Of a stretch of 64,000 nt of DNA, positions 51,440 to 59,855 are shown one piece after another. Origin of the DNA: Thermomonospora echinospora. GTDB lineage: Bacteria > Actinomycetota > Actinomycetes > Streptosporangiales > Streptosporangiaceae. The DNA lies in assembly GCF_900108175.1 (NCBI RefSeq), contig NZ_FNVO01000005.1, positions 62,001 through 126,000 on the forward strand. Reading direction: 5' to 3'. Both the position numbers and the translations under genes were made by a program. Numbering within the stretch: the first letter of the stretch is position 1; every line of letters starts with the position of its first letter. The notes below the pieces were generated by a model. That model worked only from the letters and a program-made list of their open reading frames with translations, was not told the DNA's origin and did not search any database.

Positions 51440-52327
51440 GTGAGTACGCCCCGGTTCCTGACCCTGCCCCCTGATGTGCGCCGGACGGGCATCGCGACCT
51501 CCCGCGGGACGTTCGCCGCGCTGGAGGCCCTTCCCGGCTCCGGTGTACCCGAACGCTGTCCCGCCCTGCTGGTGCCCGGCCTCACCGGCAGCAAGGAGGA
51601 CTTCATCGCCGTGCTGCCGACCCTTGCGCGGACCGGCCGGCGGGTGGTGGCCATCGACATGCGCGGCCAGTACGAGACCGAGGGGCCCGACGACCCGGCC
51701 GCCTACACCTGTGCCGCGCTGGGCGCCGACATCGCGGCGCTGCTGGAGGCCCTCGGCCCCGAGCCGGCCCATCTGGTGGGGCACTCCTTCGGCGGGCTGG
51801 TGACCCGTGAGGCGATCCTGACCGCCGGCGCCCGCCCCCTGACGTACACGCTGATGAGCTCGGGTCCGGGCGCCATCTCCGGGCCCCGCGCCGCCGACGC
51901 CGGCGCGCTGCTGGCCACCCTGCCGCGGATCGGGATCGACCAGATGTGGACACTGCACCTGGAGCCGGACGCGGTGGCCAGGCAGGTGCCGGAGGAGATC
52001 CTCGTCTTCCTGCGCAGGCGGATGCTGAGCAACTCCGTGCACGGCCTGCTGGGCATGGCCCAGGAGATCCTGGTCTGCCCGGACCGGGTGGACGAGTTGG
52101 CCAAGACGGCCGTCGAGACCGGCCTGCCGGTGCTGGTGCTGTACGGCGAGGACGACAACGCCTGGGATCCGCAGGCCCAGGCGGAGATGGCCGAGCGGCT
52201 GGGTGCGTCCAAGGTGGTGATCCCGAGCGCGGCGCACTCCCCGGCCGTGGAGGCCCCGGAGACCACCGCCAGCGCCCTGGCGGACTTCTGGCGCCGGGCC
52301 GAGTGCCGGCCGGCCGCCGGCCGCTGA
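51440..52327 (+). CDS. Alpha/beta hydrolase
   Basis: 295 residues: oxyanion region LLVPGLTGSKEDFIAVLP, nucleophile elbow VGHSFGGLV (S116), acid in VLYGEDDNAWDP and His in IPSAAHSP, a complete catalytic triad. No signal peptide. The GTG is not preceded by a good ribosome-binding site; a TATGCT hexamer ends 8 bp upstream, compatible with a leaderless transcript. Substrate unknown. Confidence 0.88.
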   Translation: MSTPRFLTLPPDVRRTGIATSRGTFAALEALPGSGVPERCPALLVPGLTGSKEDFIAVLPTLARTGRRVVAIDMRGQYETEGPDDPAAYTCAALGADIAALLEALGPEPAHLVGHSFGGLVTREAILTAGARPLTYTLMSSGPGAISGPRAADAGALLATLPRIGIDQMWTLHLEPDAVARQVPEEILVFLRRRMLSNSVHGLLGMAQEILVCPDRVDELAKTAVETGLPVLVLYGEDDNAWDPQAQAEMAERLGASKVVIPSAAHSPAVEAPETTASALADFWRRAECRPAAGR

Positions 52328-52351
52328 CCTCCCGGCGGTCCCACCGCCCCC

Positions 52352-52384
52352 GAGCCCGCGAGCGGAACCTCTGCTCGCGGGCTC
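52352..52384 (+). terminator. Hairpin terminator after alpha/beta hydrolase
   Basis: 12-bp perfect inverted repeat (GAGCCCGCGAGC / GCTCGCGGGCTC) with a 9-nt loop, 24 bp after the stop. Confidence 0.8.
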
Positions 52385-52395
52385 TCCCGTCTCCG

Positions 52396-52480
52396 GTACG
52401 GCTCCGGCAGAGCTGGGCTTCCGTGCGGCTCCGACGAGCTGCACGTCTTCTGTGTGGCTCCGACGAGCTTTATGCCTTCG
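52396..52480. repeat. Three imperfect tandem repeats (27-29 bp) upstream of the MpaB-type oxygenase gene
   Basis: Units begin GTACGGCTCCGGCAGAGCT (52396), GTGCGGCTCCGACGAGCT (52423) and GTGTGGCTCCGACGAGCT (52452), each ending in a CTTC-like block. Non-coding, between a terminator and the oxygenase promoter region. Confidence 0.7.
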
Positions 52481-52571
52481 CTATGAGGCCTGTCACATGA
52501 GACGGGATTTGTCGCATGTAACGATACACTTACTGCGCTTCGTCTCACGGTCCCGAACACCGGAGGTCTCC

Positions 52572-53483
52572 ATGGCGGTGACGGTCCAGCCCCCCGAGAG
52601 TGTCACCTGGCGGATCCAGATCGACCGTTCCATGTGGGTCGGCGGAGTGCGCGGCCTCATGCTGCAGGCCCTGCACCCCAAGGCGATGTGGGGGGTGTGG
52701 CAGAACTCCAACTTCCAGGAGGACCCGTTCGGCCGCCTCCAGCGCACGGCCGACTTCGTGGGCGTCGCCACGTTCGGCACTCCGGAGGAGATCGCGGAGC
52801 TCGGCGCCAAGGTGCGCGGAATCCACCGCCGGCTGCGCATCCTCGACCACGACACCGGCCGGGTCGAGCGGCTGGACCAGCCCGAACTGCTGCTGTGGGT
52901 GCACTGCGCCGAGGTCTGCTCCTACCTGGAGGTCGCCCGGCGGGCCGGGCTCCCCCTGACCGACGCGATGGCCGACCGGTACCTGGCCGAGCAGCGCAGG
53001 ACCGCCACCTACGTCGGGTTGCACGAGGAGGACGTGCCGGGCAGCGTCGCGGAGATGGAGGCGTACTTCGAGGAGATGCGGCCCCAGTTGCGCGCCACCG
53101 ACGAAGCCCTGGAGACGGTGAAGTTCCTGCTGTGGCCCAAGCTGCCGGAGAGGCTGAAGTTCCTCTCGGCGGGCAGGCCGGCCTACTTCCCGTTCGGCGC
53201 GCTGTGCTACTACACGCTGCCGGCGTGGGCGCGGCGGATGTACGGGCTGCTGCCGGAGGTCCCGCAGGCCGCCGTGACCACCGCGCTGCGGTCGTTCCGG
53301 CTGGCGATGAACTCCGTGCCCGAGAGCCTGCACGACTACTCGTTCATGAAGCCCACCCGGGACATGCTGGAGCGGGCCCGGACCGGGCTGGCGGCTGAGG
53401 GCTACGACCTCAGCAGGGGCCTGATCGGGCTGCGCGACCCGCGCCGCTGGCCGGCCCACCGCACCGCCCTCACCGGCGCCTGA
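52572..53483 (+). CDS. Oxygenase MpaB family / DUF2236 protein
   Basis: 303-residue helical protein of the DUF2236 family, related to fungal MpaB and rubber oxygenase Lcp, in which a buried heme b is the cofactor. Visible: LMLQALHPKAMWGVWQNSNF near the N-terminus, GRLQRTADFVGVATFG, and VHCAEVCSYLEVARRAG with a candidate His ligand. No signal peptide. ATG 52572 follows GGAGG by 5 bp. Substrate unknown. The upstream region carries three tandem repeats. Confidence 0.85.
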   Translation: MAVTVQPPESVTWRIQIDRSMWVGGVRGLMLQALHPKAMWGVWQNSNFQEDPFGRLQRTADFVGVATFGTPEEIAELGAKVRGIHRRLRILDHDTGRVERLDQPELLLWVHCAEVCSYLEVARRAGLPLTDAMADRYLAEQRRTATYVGLHEEDVPGSVAEMEAYFEEMRPQLRATDEALETVKFLLWPKLPERLKFLSAGRPAYFPFGALCYYTLPAWARRMYGLLPEVPQAAVTTALRSFRLAMNSVPESLHDYSFMKPTRDMLERARTGLAAEGYDLSRGLIGLRDPRRWPAHRTALTGA

Positions 53484-53611
53484 CCGTTCCGGGACGGCGC
53501 CGGACCATCGCGCTCACCTGGCCTGTCCCTCGCGGAGAAACCCCGACCTCCGCGATGGGCCTGGAGAACCACACCAGAGCATCCGCGCATGTCCGCAAAC
53601 GAGGTCAGGAC

Positions 53612-54514
53612 TCAGGACGGCTCCTCGGCGGCGGTCACCGCGGCCCACGGCTCCTTGGGCGCGGCCGCCTGCCTGCCCTCGGGGCAGTGCCGGTTGAAGT
53701 CGCACCAGGCGCACAGGTTCCCGGGCCGCGGTGGGAACACTTCGTCGAAGGGCGAGTGGTCGATGCCCTCCTCGCCGGCGAGGCGGCGTTTCGAGGCCGC
53801 GGGCGCCAGATCGCCGCGGTACGCCTCGTCTGCCGCGGACGCCTCGGCGGCGATCTGCTCGGCGCGCCGGACGTGGCGGTCCAGCGAGTCGTCGGTGTGC
53901 TCCCAGGCGGCGACCGTGCCGGTCGGCAGGTGGTGCAGCTCGACCGTCCGGCACGGGCGGCGCAGCACCCGGGACGCGGCGACCGCGTAGAGGGCCAGGG
54001 CCAGGGAGCTGCGGGCGTCGTCGGCGGTGGGCTCGCGCCGCCCGGTCTTGTAGTCGACCACCACCAGCTCGCCGCCCCGGGCGTCGAGCCGGTCGATACG
54101 GCCCTGCATCGCGATGCGGGCGGTCTTGGCGGCGACCGTGCGTTCCACGCCCAGCGGCTCGTCGGCCGGGTCGAGCCGGGAGACGTACCGTTCCACCATC
54201 GCGCGGGCGCGCTCCCGCCAGGCGGCCGACTGCTCGGCGTCCCGGTAGCCCTCGGTGAGCCAGCCCCGCAGCAGCAGCGTCCCGGCCATCTCGGCGGTGC
54301 GTTCGGGCAGGGGCAGCCGCCACCAGGCGGCCAGCGCGTTGTGCACGCTGATGCCGAGGCTGTTGTGCGCCCAGGGCGGGCCCTTGGGCGGCGCCGGACG
54401 GTCCAGATAGGTCATCCGGTACCGCCGGGGGCAGTCCAGCCAGGTGTTCAGCCGCGACGGCGTGCACGGATACAGCCGCTGCGGCATCCCCTCGAAACCG
54501 AGCTGTTCCGCCAC
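53612..54514 (-). CDS. RecB-family PD-(D/E)XK nuclease with Fe-S cluster motif
   Basis: 300-residue Cas4/AddB/RecB-like exonuclease. Nuclease core: MQGRIDRLDARGGELVVVDYKTG (D...D-x-K). Four cysteines suited to a [4Fe-4S] cluster clamp the domain: one early (LDCPRRY) and three late (CAWCDFNRHCPEG). A stand-alone gene of this size is common in actinobacteria; no helicase or CRISPR genes are nearby. GTG start, 13 bp after the MBL-like gene, so probably co-transcribed with it. Confidence 0.88.
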   Translation of the reverse strand: MAEQLGFEGMPQRLYPCTPSRLNTWLDCPRRYRMTYLDRPAPPKGPPWAHNSLGISVHNALAAWWRLPLPERTAEMAGTLLLRGWLTEGYRDAEQSAAWRERARAMVERYVSRLDPADEPLGVERTVAAKTARIAMQGRIDRLDARGGELVVVDYKTGRREPTADDARSSLALALYAVAASRVLRRPCRTVELHHLPTGTVAAWEHTDDSLDRHVRRAEQIAAEASAADEAYRGDLAPAASKRRLAGEEGIDHSPFDEVFPPRPGNLCAWCDFNRHCPEGRQAAAPKEPWAAVTAAEEPS

Positions 54515-54527
54515 CGCAGGGAGCCCG

Positions 54528-55235
54528 TCAGTCGTCGGTTTCCCTGGCGAGGGCGCCCCAGCTCTCCCAGCGGGCGTCCTCGTCGCCGACCGTGGTCTCC
54601 CCGCCCTGGCCGGGCAGCACCCGGATGTCCTTGGGCAGCGGGGTCAGCAGCGAGCCGATCGAGTTGAGCTGCCTGCGCAGGTCGGAGAAGACCCCACCGA
54701 CCGAGCCGGGCCGGCCGCGGTGCAGGGTGTCGCCGGAGAACAGCACGCTCAGCTGCTCGCAGTAGACGATCACGCTGCCCGGGGTGTGCCCGGGGGTGTG
54801 CTGGATCTCCAGCTGGACCCCGCCGATCTCGAAGACGCCGCCGTCCTCCAGCCAGATGTCGGGCTCCAGCGAGCGCAGCGCCTTGGCGTCCTCCGGGTCG
54901 TCCTCCTCCTTGGCGAGCTGCGCGAAGTAGTCCCGCCACAGGATCCGGTCGTTGCGGTGCAGGGCGATCGGGGCCCAGTTCTCCTCGTCGTCCTCCCCGG
55001 CGGCCGCCACCTCCAGCACGGAGTTCAGGTGGGAGTCGAGGCCGTCAGTGCAGATGACCGCCATGACCTCCCGGTCGCCGACCGCCTTGAGAACGCCCTC
55101 GGCGTCATGGGCCGGGTCGATCACGATGACCTCGTCGTCGTCCCCGACGATGTAGGTGTTGCTCTCGACCTCGTACTCGGTGTCGTCCAGGGTGCACTTG
55201 CCCTTCGACACCACCTGTTCGATACGCGCGTCCAC
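54528..55235 (-). CDS. MBL-fold protein with a degenerate metal site
   Basis: 235 residues. The overall MBL layout is present (NTYIVGDDDEVIVIDPAHD, HTPGHTPGS, LFSGDTLHRGRPGSVGG). The first metal motif, normally THxHxDH, reads T63-D-G-L-D-S-H69, so both motif histidines and the Asp are replaced, and the late LPGHG motif is LPGQG. It is therefore probably not a normal dizinc hydrolase. An insert of ~45 acidic residues (AAGEDDEENW, AKEEDDPEDAK) sits in the middle. GTG/ATG context weak. Operon with the RecB-like nuclease. Confidence 0.8.
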   Translation of the reverse strand: MDARIEQVVSKGKCTLDDTEYEVESNTYIVGDDDEVIVIDPAHDAEGVLKAVGDREVMAVICTDGLDSHLNSVLEVAAAGEDDEENWAPIALHRNDRILWRDYFAQLAKEEDDPEDAKALRSLEPDIWLEDGGVFEIGGVQLEIQHTPGHTPGSVIVYCEQLSVLFSGDTLHRGRPGSVGGVFSDLRRQLNSIGSLLTPLPKDIRVLPGQGGETTVGDEDARWESWGALARETDD

Positions 55236-55286
55236 GGCTCAGACCCTATCCGTTCGCCGGGGTCCCGTGGCCGTCGAAGAGCTCGG

Positions 55287-55931
55287 CTACTCCTCCAGGC
55301 GGGAGCAGAAGACGCCGTACGGCAGGTCTAGGTCCATGCCGGGCTCACGCAGGTCGATCAGGTGCAGCTCGTCGACCATGAGGACCCCCGCGTCGGCGGG
55401 CCACAGCACGATCCACAGCCAGTTGCCCATCGCCTCGCCGATGTAGACCGCCCGGTCGCGGCCTCCCGTCAGGGCCCACAGGGGCAGTTGGTGAGGGCGC
55501 GTCCCGGTGGCCTGGATCTCAACCTTGGCGTGCGGGGGGCCGTCGCCGATCCTTCTGCCCGGGTCGACCTCCTCCAGCCCCGCGTACCAGGCGCCGAGCC
55601 CCACTCCGGGCTCCTCGGCGATCAGCAGCATGTCGGCGGTCCCCTGCAGCAGGGCGGGGCCGGAGACCGCCACGGCGCAGGCGCGTGCGCCGCTGCGCTC
55701 GTCGCCCACGTTCAGAAAACCGGTGACCAGCCAGCCGGGCGGCAGCGGCCAGGGCATCCACAGCGGAACCCGGGCGTCGTGCAGGGCGGCGGCCAGCCCT
55801 TCGGGGGACGGCGGCCGGGCAGGCTGCCTCGGCAGCACGGCACCGTGCACGGGGCAGGTCCACTCGCCGGACCCGGCCCCCGGCCCGTGCAGCGGCCTGT
55901 CGCACCGCGGGCAGGTGGGCTCGACCCTCAC
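55287..55931 (-). CDS. Zinc-ribbon-containing conserved actinobacterial protein (DUF6758-like)
   Basis: 214 residues. A two-part zinc ribbon starts the protein (CPRCDRPLHG...WTCPVHGAV). It is followed by Pro/Trp-rich sequence (PLWMPWPLPPGWLVTGF) and a beta-rich domain ending MDELHLIDL-like. This matches my memory of the actinobacterial family DUF6758; function unknown. GTG start without a clear ribosome-binding site. Divergent from the NUDIX gene. Confidence 0.7.
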   Translation of the reverse strand: MRVEPTCPRCDRPLHGPGAGSGEWTCPVHGAVLPRQPARPPSPEGLAAALHDARVPLWMPWPLPPGWLVTGFLNVGDERSGARACAVAVSGPALLQGTADMLLIAEEPGVGLGAWYAGLEEVDPGRRIGDGPPHAKVEIQATGTRPHQLPLWALTGGRDRAVYIGEAMGNWLWIVLWPADAGVLMVDELHLIDLREPGMDLDLPYGVFCSRLEE

Positions 55932-56015
55932 GAGAACTTACGGTTGTCCGCGGACGTGACCGAGTCAAGTGCCTTGACGACGGCTATGGCTCCCGTTGAC
56001 CCGGACAATAGAACA

Positions 56016-56414
56016 ATGAGGACCGTGCGCTGCGTGGGCGCGATCGTCCGGGACGAGGCGGGCCGGCTGCTGATGATCCGCCGTGGCCACCCGCCGGGCG
56101 AGGGCCTGTGGTCGATACCGGGCGGGCGGGTGGAGCCCGGCGAGTCCGACGCCGCCGCCGTGGTCCGGGAGCTGCACGAGGAGACGGGCCTGGCGGTACG
56201 GGTCGGCGGGCCGGCCGGGGTGGTGCGCAGGCCGGGGCCCGAGAACGTGACGTACGAGATCCACGACTACGTGGCCGAGGCGACGGGAGGCACCCTGCGG
56301 GCGGGCGACGACGCCGCCGACGCCCGCTGGGTCACCGCCGAAGAGCTGCGCGGGCTGCCCACCACCGCGGGGCTGCTGGAAGCCCTCACCGCGTGGGACC
56401 TGCTGCCCTCCTGA
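56016..56414 (+). CDS. NUDIX hydrolase
   Basis: 132 residues with a complete NUDIX box (GGRVEPGES followed by RELHEETGL). N-terminal CVGAIVRDEAGRLLMIRRG is the usual first strand pair. Such enzymes cleave nucleoside diphosphates linked to another moiety; substrate unknown. No HTH domain, so it is not an NrtR-type regulator. It precedes the pnuC-nadR pair by about 40 bp and may share a role in nicotinamide nucleotide metabolism, by position only. Confidence 0.85.
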   Translation: MRTVRCVGAIVRDEAGRLLMIRRGHPPGEGLWSIPGGRVEPGESDAAAVVRELHEETGLAVRVGGPAGVVRRPGPENVTYEIHDYVAEATGGTLRAGDDAADARWVTAEELRGLPTTAGLLEALTAWDLLPS

Positions 56415-56416
56415 CT

Positions 56417-56440
56417 GTTATCGTCTCTTTGACGATTAAC
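56417..56440. promoter_or_regulatory. Inverted repeat (operator-like) upstream of pnuC-nadR
   Basis: GTTATCGTC-TCTTT-GACGATTAAC, two 9-10 bp arms with one extra base, ending 13 bp before the pnuC GTG. A site for an NAD-metabolism repressor is plausible but unproven. Confidence 0.45.
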
Positions 56441-56453
56441 CTCGGAGGCGCCC

Positions 56454-57107
56454 GTGTCCCTGCACGACCTGCTGGAACCCCTGCTGCGACCGGCCTTTCA
56501 CCTGGGCACCGTGCCGACCAGCCGGGCGGAGTTGCTCGGCTTCGTCACCGGCGCCGTCACCGTCTGGCTGGTGGTGCGGCAGAACATCTGGAACTGGCCC
56601 ATCGGCATCGCCAACGTGGTCCTGCTGGGCCTGGTGTTCCTGGACGGCGGGCTGTACGCGGACGCCACCCTCCAGATCGTCTACGTCGTCCTGCAGTCCT
56701 ACGGCTGGTGGGCGTGGCTGTACGGCGGGCAGGACCGCACCCGGCTGGTGGTCACCCGCACCTCGGCCCCCGAATGGGGCGGGCTGCTGGCCGCCGGGCT
56801 GGCCGCCACCGCCGCGATGACCTGGGTACTGCACACCTGGACCGACTCGACGGTGCCGTTCTGGGACGCCCTGACCACCGCGCTGTCGCTGATGGCCACC
56901 TACGGGCAGTGCCGCAAGCGGCTGGAGTCGTGGTGGTTGTGGATCACCGCCGACCTGGTCTACATCCCGCTGTACGCCTACAAGGAGCTGTACCTGACCA
57001 GCGCCCTGTACGTGGTTTTCCTGACGCTGTGCGTGCTGGGGCTGCTGGCCTGGCGCGGCGACTGGCGGGCGCACCGGGGCGCGCAGCCGGCCGAGGCCGC
57101 CCGATGA
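56454..57107 (+). CDS. pnuC: Nicotinamide riboside transporter PnuC
   Basis: 217-residue membrane transporter of the PnuC family: QNIWNWPIGIANVVLLGLVF, YGWWAWLYGG and WWLWITADLVYIPLYAYK hold the conserved W/N/Y residues of the substrate path. PnuC moves nicotinamide riboside by facilitated diffusion, trapped by phosphorylation inside. GTG follows GGAGG by 5 bp. The stop overlaps the ATG of nadR (ATGA), so transport and phosphorylation are coupled. Confidence 0.93.
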   Translation: MSLHDLLEPLLRPAFHLGTVPTSRAELLGFVTGAVTVWLVVRQNIWNWPIGIANVVLLGLVFLDGGLYADATLQIVYVVLQSYGWWAWLYGGQDRTRLVVTRTSAPEWGGLLAAGLAATAAMTWVLHTWTDSTVPFWDALTTALSLMATYGQCRKRLESWWLWITADLVYIPLYAYKELYLTSALYVVFLTLCVLGLLAWRGDWRAHRGAQPAEAAR

Positions 57108-58225
57108 CGGCCGGGCGCGCCTTCCGGCACGGGATGGTGATCGGGAAGTTCTATCCGCCGCACGCCGGCCACCACCACCTGATCGACACCGCGGCCGGGG
57201 CGTGCGAGCGGGTCACCGTGGTGGTGGCGGCCGCCACCGTGGAGACCGTCCCGCTGGCGCTGCGAGCGGCCTGGCTGCGGGAGGCTCATCCGCAGCCGCA
57301 TGTGGAGATCGTCCCGGTGGTGGACGACGTCGAGATCGACTACGGCTCGCCGGACGTCTGGGCGGCCCATGTGGCGATCTTCCGGGACGGCCTGGCGCTC
57401 GGCCACGGGCTCGGAGTGCGGCCGCCGGCCGTCGACGCGGTGTTCAGCTCCGAGCCGTACGGCCCCGAACTGGCCCGCCGGATGTCGGCCGTGCATGTGC
57501 CGGTGGACCCGCCCCGCGACCGCTTCCCGGTCAGCGGCACGCGGGTGCGCGAAGACCCGGCGGGCTGCTGGCAGTGGCTGTCGCCGCCGGTGCGCGGGTA
57601 CCTGGCCCGCCGGGTGGTGGTGGCCGGTGCCGAGTCGTCCGGGACGACCACCCTGGCCCGCGCGCTGGCGGCGCACTACGCGGCGCGCGGCGGGGTGTGG
57701 GCGGCGACCCGGTGGGTGCCGGAGTACGGCCGGACGTACTGCGAGGAGAAGCTCGCCGTCGCCCGCCGGGACGACCCGTCGCTGTGGATCGGGGATCTGC
57801 CGTGGTCCACGGAGGAGTTCACGCTGATCGCCGAGCGGCACCTCGCGCTGGAGGAGGCCGCCGCGCGGTCCGGCTCACCGCTGCTGGTGTGCGACACCGA
57901 CGCCCTGGCCACCTCGCTGTGGCACGAGCGGTACCTGGGATCGCTTTCCCCGGAGGTGGAGCGGTTGCACGAGCGGGCGCCGCACCATCTGTGGATCCTC
58001 ACCGACGTCGCCGGTGTGCCGTTCGAGCAGGACGGCTGGCGGGACGGGGAGAAGATCCGCGACGCGATGGCCCAGCGGTTCCGCGATGAACTGGACCGCC
58101 GGGACCTGCCGCATCTGGTGGTGTCCGGGCCGCATGAGCGGCGCCTGGCCACGGCCGTCGACGCGATCGACGAGCTGCTGGCCCGGGGCTGGGAGTTCGG
58201 CGAGCCGCTGCGCCCGGCGGACTGA
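57104..58225 (+). CDS. nadR: NadR-like bifunctional NMN adenylyltransferase / ribosylnicotinamide kinase
   Basis: 373 residues. N-terminal nucleotidyltransferase: GMVIGKFYPPHAGHHHLI with the HxGH site and SGTRVRED in place of the ISxTxxR motif. C-terminal kinase: P-loop VVVAGAESSGTTTLARAL, acidic WVPEYGRTYCEE and LLVCDTDALATSLWH. It would phosphorylate imported nicotinamide riboside and then adenylate NMN to NAD. There is no N-terminal HTH repressor domain as in the enterobacterial NadR, so regulation must come from elsewhere. Confidence 0.93.
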   Translation: MTAGRAFRHGMVIGKFYPPHAGHHHLIDTAAGACERVTVVVAAATVETVPLALRAAWLREAHPQPHVEIVPVVDDVEIDYGSPDVWAAHVAIFRDGLALGHGLGVRPPAVDAVFSSEPYGPELARRMSAVHVPVDPPRDRFPVSGTRVREDPAGCWQWLSPPVRGYLARRVVVAGAESSGTTTLARALAAHYAARGGVWAATRWVPEYGRTYCEEKLAVARRDDPSLWIGDLPWSTEEFTLIAERHLALEEAAARSGSPLLVCDTDALATSLWHERYLGSLSPEVERLHERAPHHLWILTDVAGVPFEQDGWRDGEKIRDAMAQRFRDELDRRDLPHLVVSGPHERRLATAVDAIDELLARGWEFGEPLRPAD

Positions 58226-58344
58226 CCGGTCCGGCGTCCCCATGAGCGGACGGCAGGACCTCCGCGTCGGCGAAGTCGCCCACTGCGGCAAGGATCTCCC
58301 GCCGAGCCCCGGCCGATCCCACCCGGGTCCGGCCGGGCAGGGCG

Positions 58345-59793
58345 CTACGCGGCGACGGGCACGGGACCGGCGGCCGGGGGGCTGACCGTCTCCAGCTCCC
58401 GTCGGCGGGCCAGCCTGGCGACGAGGGCGGCGTACAGCAGCAGCGGCGCGAGGTCGGCGAGCACGTACGGCCAGGGGATGTCGCCCTGCTCCAGGCTGAG
58501 CTGCCCGACCGCGGCCGGGAGCAGGAACGCCACCACGTTGTTGACCACATGGATGGCGATCGCCGCCTCCAGCCCGCCGGTGCGCACCGTCAGCCAGCCG
58601 GTGATCGCCGCGAAGCCGAAGATGGCGACCATCCCCCAGCCGGTGTAGCCGTGCACCGACACGAAGGCCAGCCCGCCGATGCAGATCGCCGGCCAGGGCG
58701 TGCGGAACACCGGGCTCAGCGCGCGGGCGACCCGGCCGGTACGGGTCTCCAGCGTGCAACCGCCGATGGACTGCAGCAGCCAGCCGCGGAAGAAGTACTC
58801 CTCGGCGGTCGCCTGAAACGGCACCAGCAGCACCACGATCAGCAGCGGCACCGCAAAGGCGCCCCAGCCGACCCATGCCCCCTCCTCGGGGGCGGGCCGG
58901 TCCACCAGCAGGCTCGCCAGCCAGGCGCATCCGAACGACACCAGGCTGGTCAGCACCGACAGCCCCGCGCACACCAGCAGCCAGCGCCAGCGCAGCCGGC
59001 CGGTGACCGAGGACAGGCTGCCAGGCCGGCGGCGCTGGAACGCCCAGGCGGCCAGCAGGATGAACGGCAGGAAGACCGCCACGCTGACCAGGGTGAAGCC
59101 CAGCTCGGCGTTGGAGTCGCGCAGCAGCGGGCCGTCCGCCTCGCCCGCCACCTCGGCGACCCGCACCACGCTCACACCGCTGGTCAGGGACTCGACGAGG
59201 ACCCAGGCGACCATGATGGGCACGATCGCGGCCAGCCCGGACAGCAGGATCGCCACGGTGCCCGCGATCGGCCGCCACCAGCGCTGCGCAGGGGTGCGGG
59301 CCAGCCGGTGGTACGGGGTGCCCGGGGGCGCCTCCACCACCCAGGGCCGCCTGACCTGCGGCGGCCCGTACGGCGGCTGTCCATACGGGGGCTGCCCGTA
59401 CGGCGGCTGCCCGTACGGCGGCTGCCCGTAAAGACCCGGCCCGTACGGGGGCGGACCGTACGGAGGTGACCCGTACGGCGGTGGATCAGACGAAGGCGGG
59501 CCGTACGAGGTCTGTTCGTACGAGGTCTGTTCGTACGGAGTCGGACCGGGCGAAGGCTGCCCGTACGACGACTGTCCGTACGGCGGCGGCCCGGCGTGCC
59601 CGGCATTTCCGGGGTGGCCCGGTGGGACGGGAGGCGACTCCAGCGGCGGCGCGAAGTCCGGGCGGGGCCTCGACGAGACGGCGGCGGGCTTCGTCAGGTC
59701 ATCGGACGGCTCCGCCGCACCCTGGGGCCGTTCCCGCGGTGACTGCACCGGGTCGGTCGGCGGCCGGCCCTGCATGTCCCCCTCATCGGTCAC
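58345..59793 (-). CDS. CPBP-family intramembrane metalloprotease with Pro/Tyr/Gly repeat tail
   Basis: 482 residues. The first ~150 are Pro-rich and disordered with tandem PPYGQ/SYEQT units. Then about eight hydrophobic helices include the CPBP (Abi/CAAX protease) motifs TAEEYFFRGWLLQ (EExxxR), FVSVHGYTGWG and AIHVVNNVV (HxxxN). Members cleave prenylated or membrane proteins or confer bacteriocin immunity; substrate unknown. GTG start. Nothing clearly linked next to it. Confidence 0.88.
   Translation of the reverse strand: MTDEGDMQGRPPTDPVQSPRERPQGAAEPSDDLTKPAAVSSRPRPDFAPPLESPPVPPGHPGNAGHAGPPPYGQSSYGQPSPGPTPYEQTSYEQTSYGPPSSDPPPYGSPPYGPPPYGPGLYGQPPYGQPPYGQPPYGQPPYGPPQVRRPWVVEAPPGTPYHRLARTPAQRWWRPIAGTVAILLSGLAAIVPIMVAWVLVESLTSGVSVVRVAEVAGEADGPLLRDSNAELGFTLVSVAVFLPFILLAAWAFQRRRPGSLSSVTGRLRWRWLLVCAGLSVLTSLVSFGCAWLASLLVDRPAPEEGAWVGWGAFAVPLLIVVLLVPFQATAEEYFFRGWLLQSIGGCTLETRTGRVARALSPVFRTPWPAICIGGLAFVSVHGYTGWGMVAIFGFAAITGWLTVRTGGLEAAIAIHVVNNVVAFLLPAAVGQLSLEQGDIPWPYVLADLAPLLLYAALVARLARRRELETVSPPAAGPVPVAA
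59361..59590 (-). repeat. 15-bp tandem repeats coding for PPYGQ units
   Basis: Degenerate repeat of a CCGTACGGCGGCTGC-type unit in the N-terminal part of the CPBP protease gene, in frame. Confidence 0.7.
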
Positions 59794-59855
59794 GCCCTAC
59801 TCCCTGCCCCTGACGCCCGGTCACCATCGCCTGTCGGACGAATGGTATGCGGAGT

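Noticed and set aside
55974-56015. TTGACG/TTGACC hexamers as a promoter for the NUDIX gene
   Set aside because: No -10-like hexamer at acceptable spacing could be found.
59361-59590. Repeats as a CRISPR-like or mobile array
   Set aside because: The 15-bp units are in frame and encode a PPYGQ tail of a membrane protease; there are no unique spacers.
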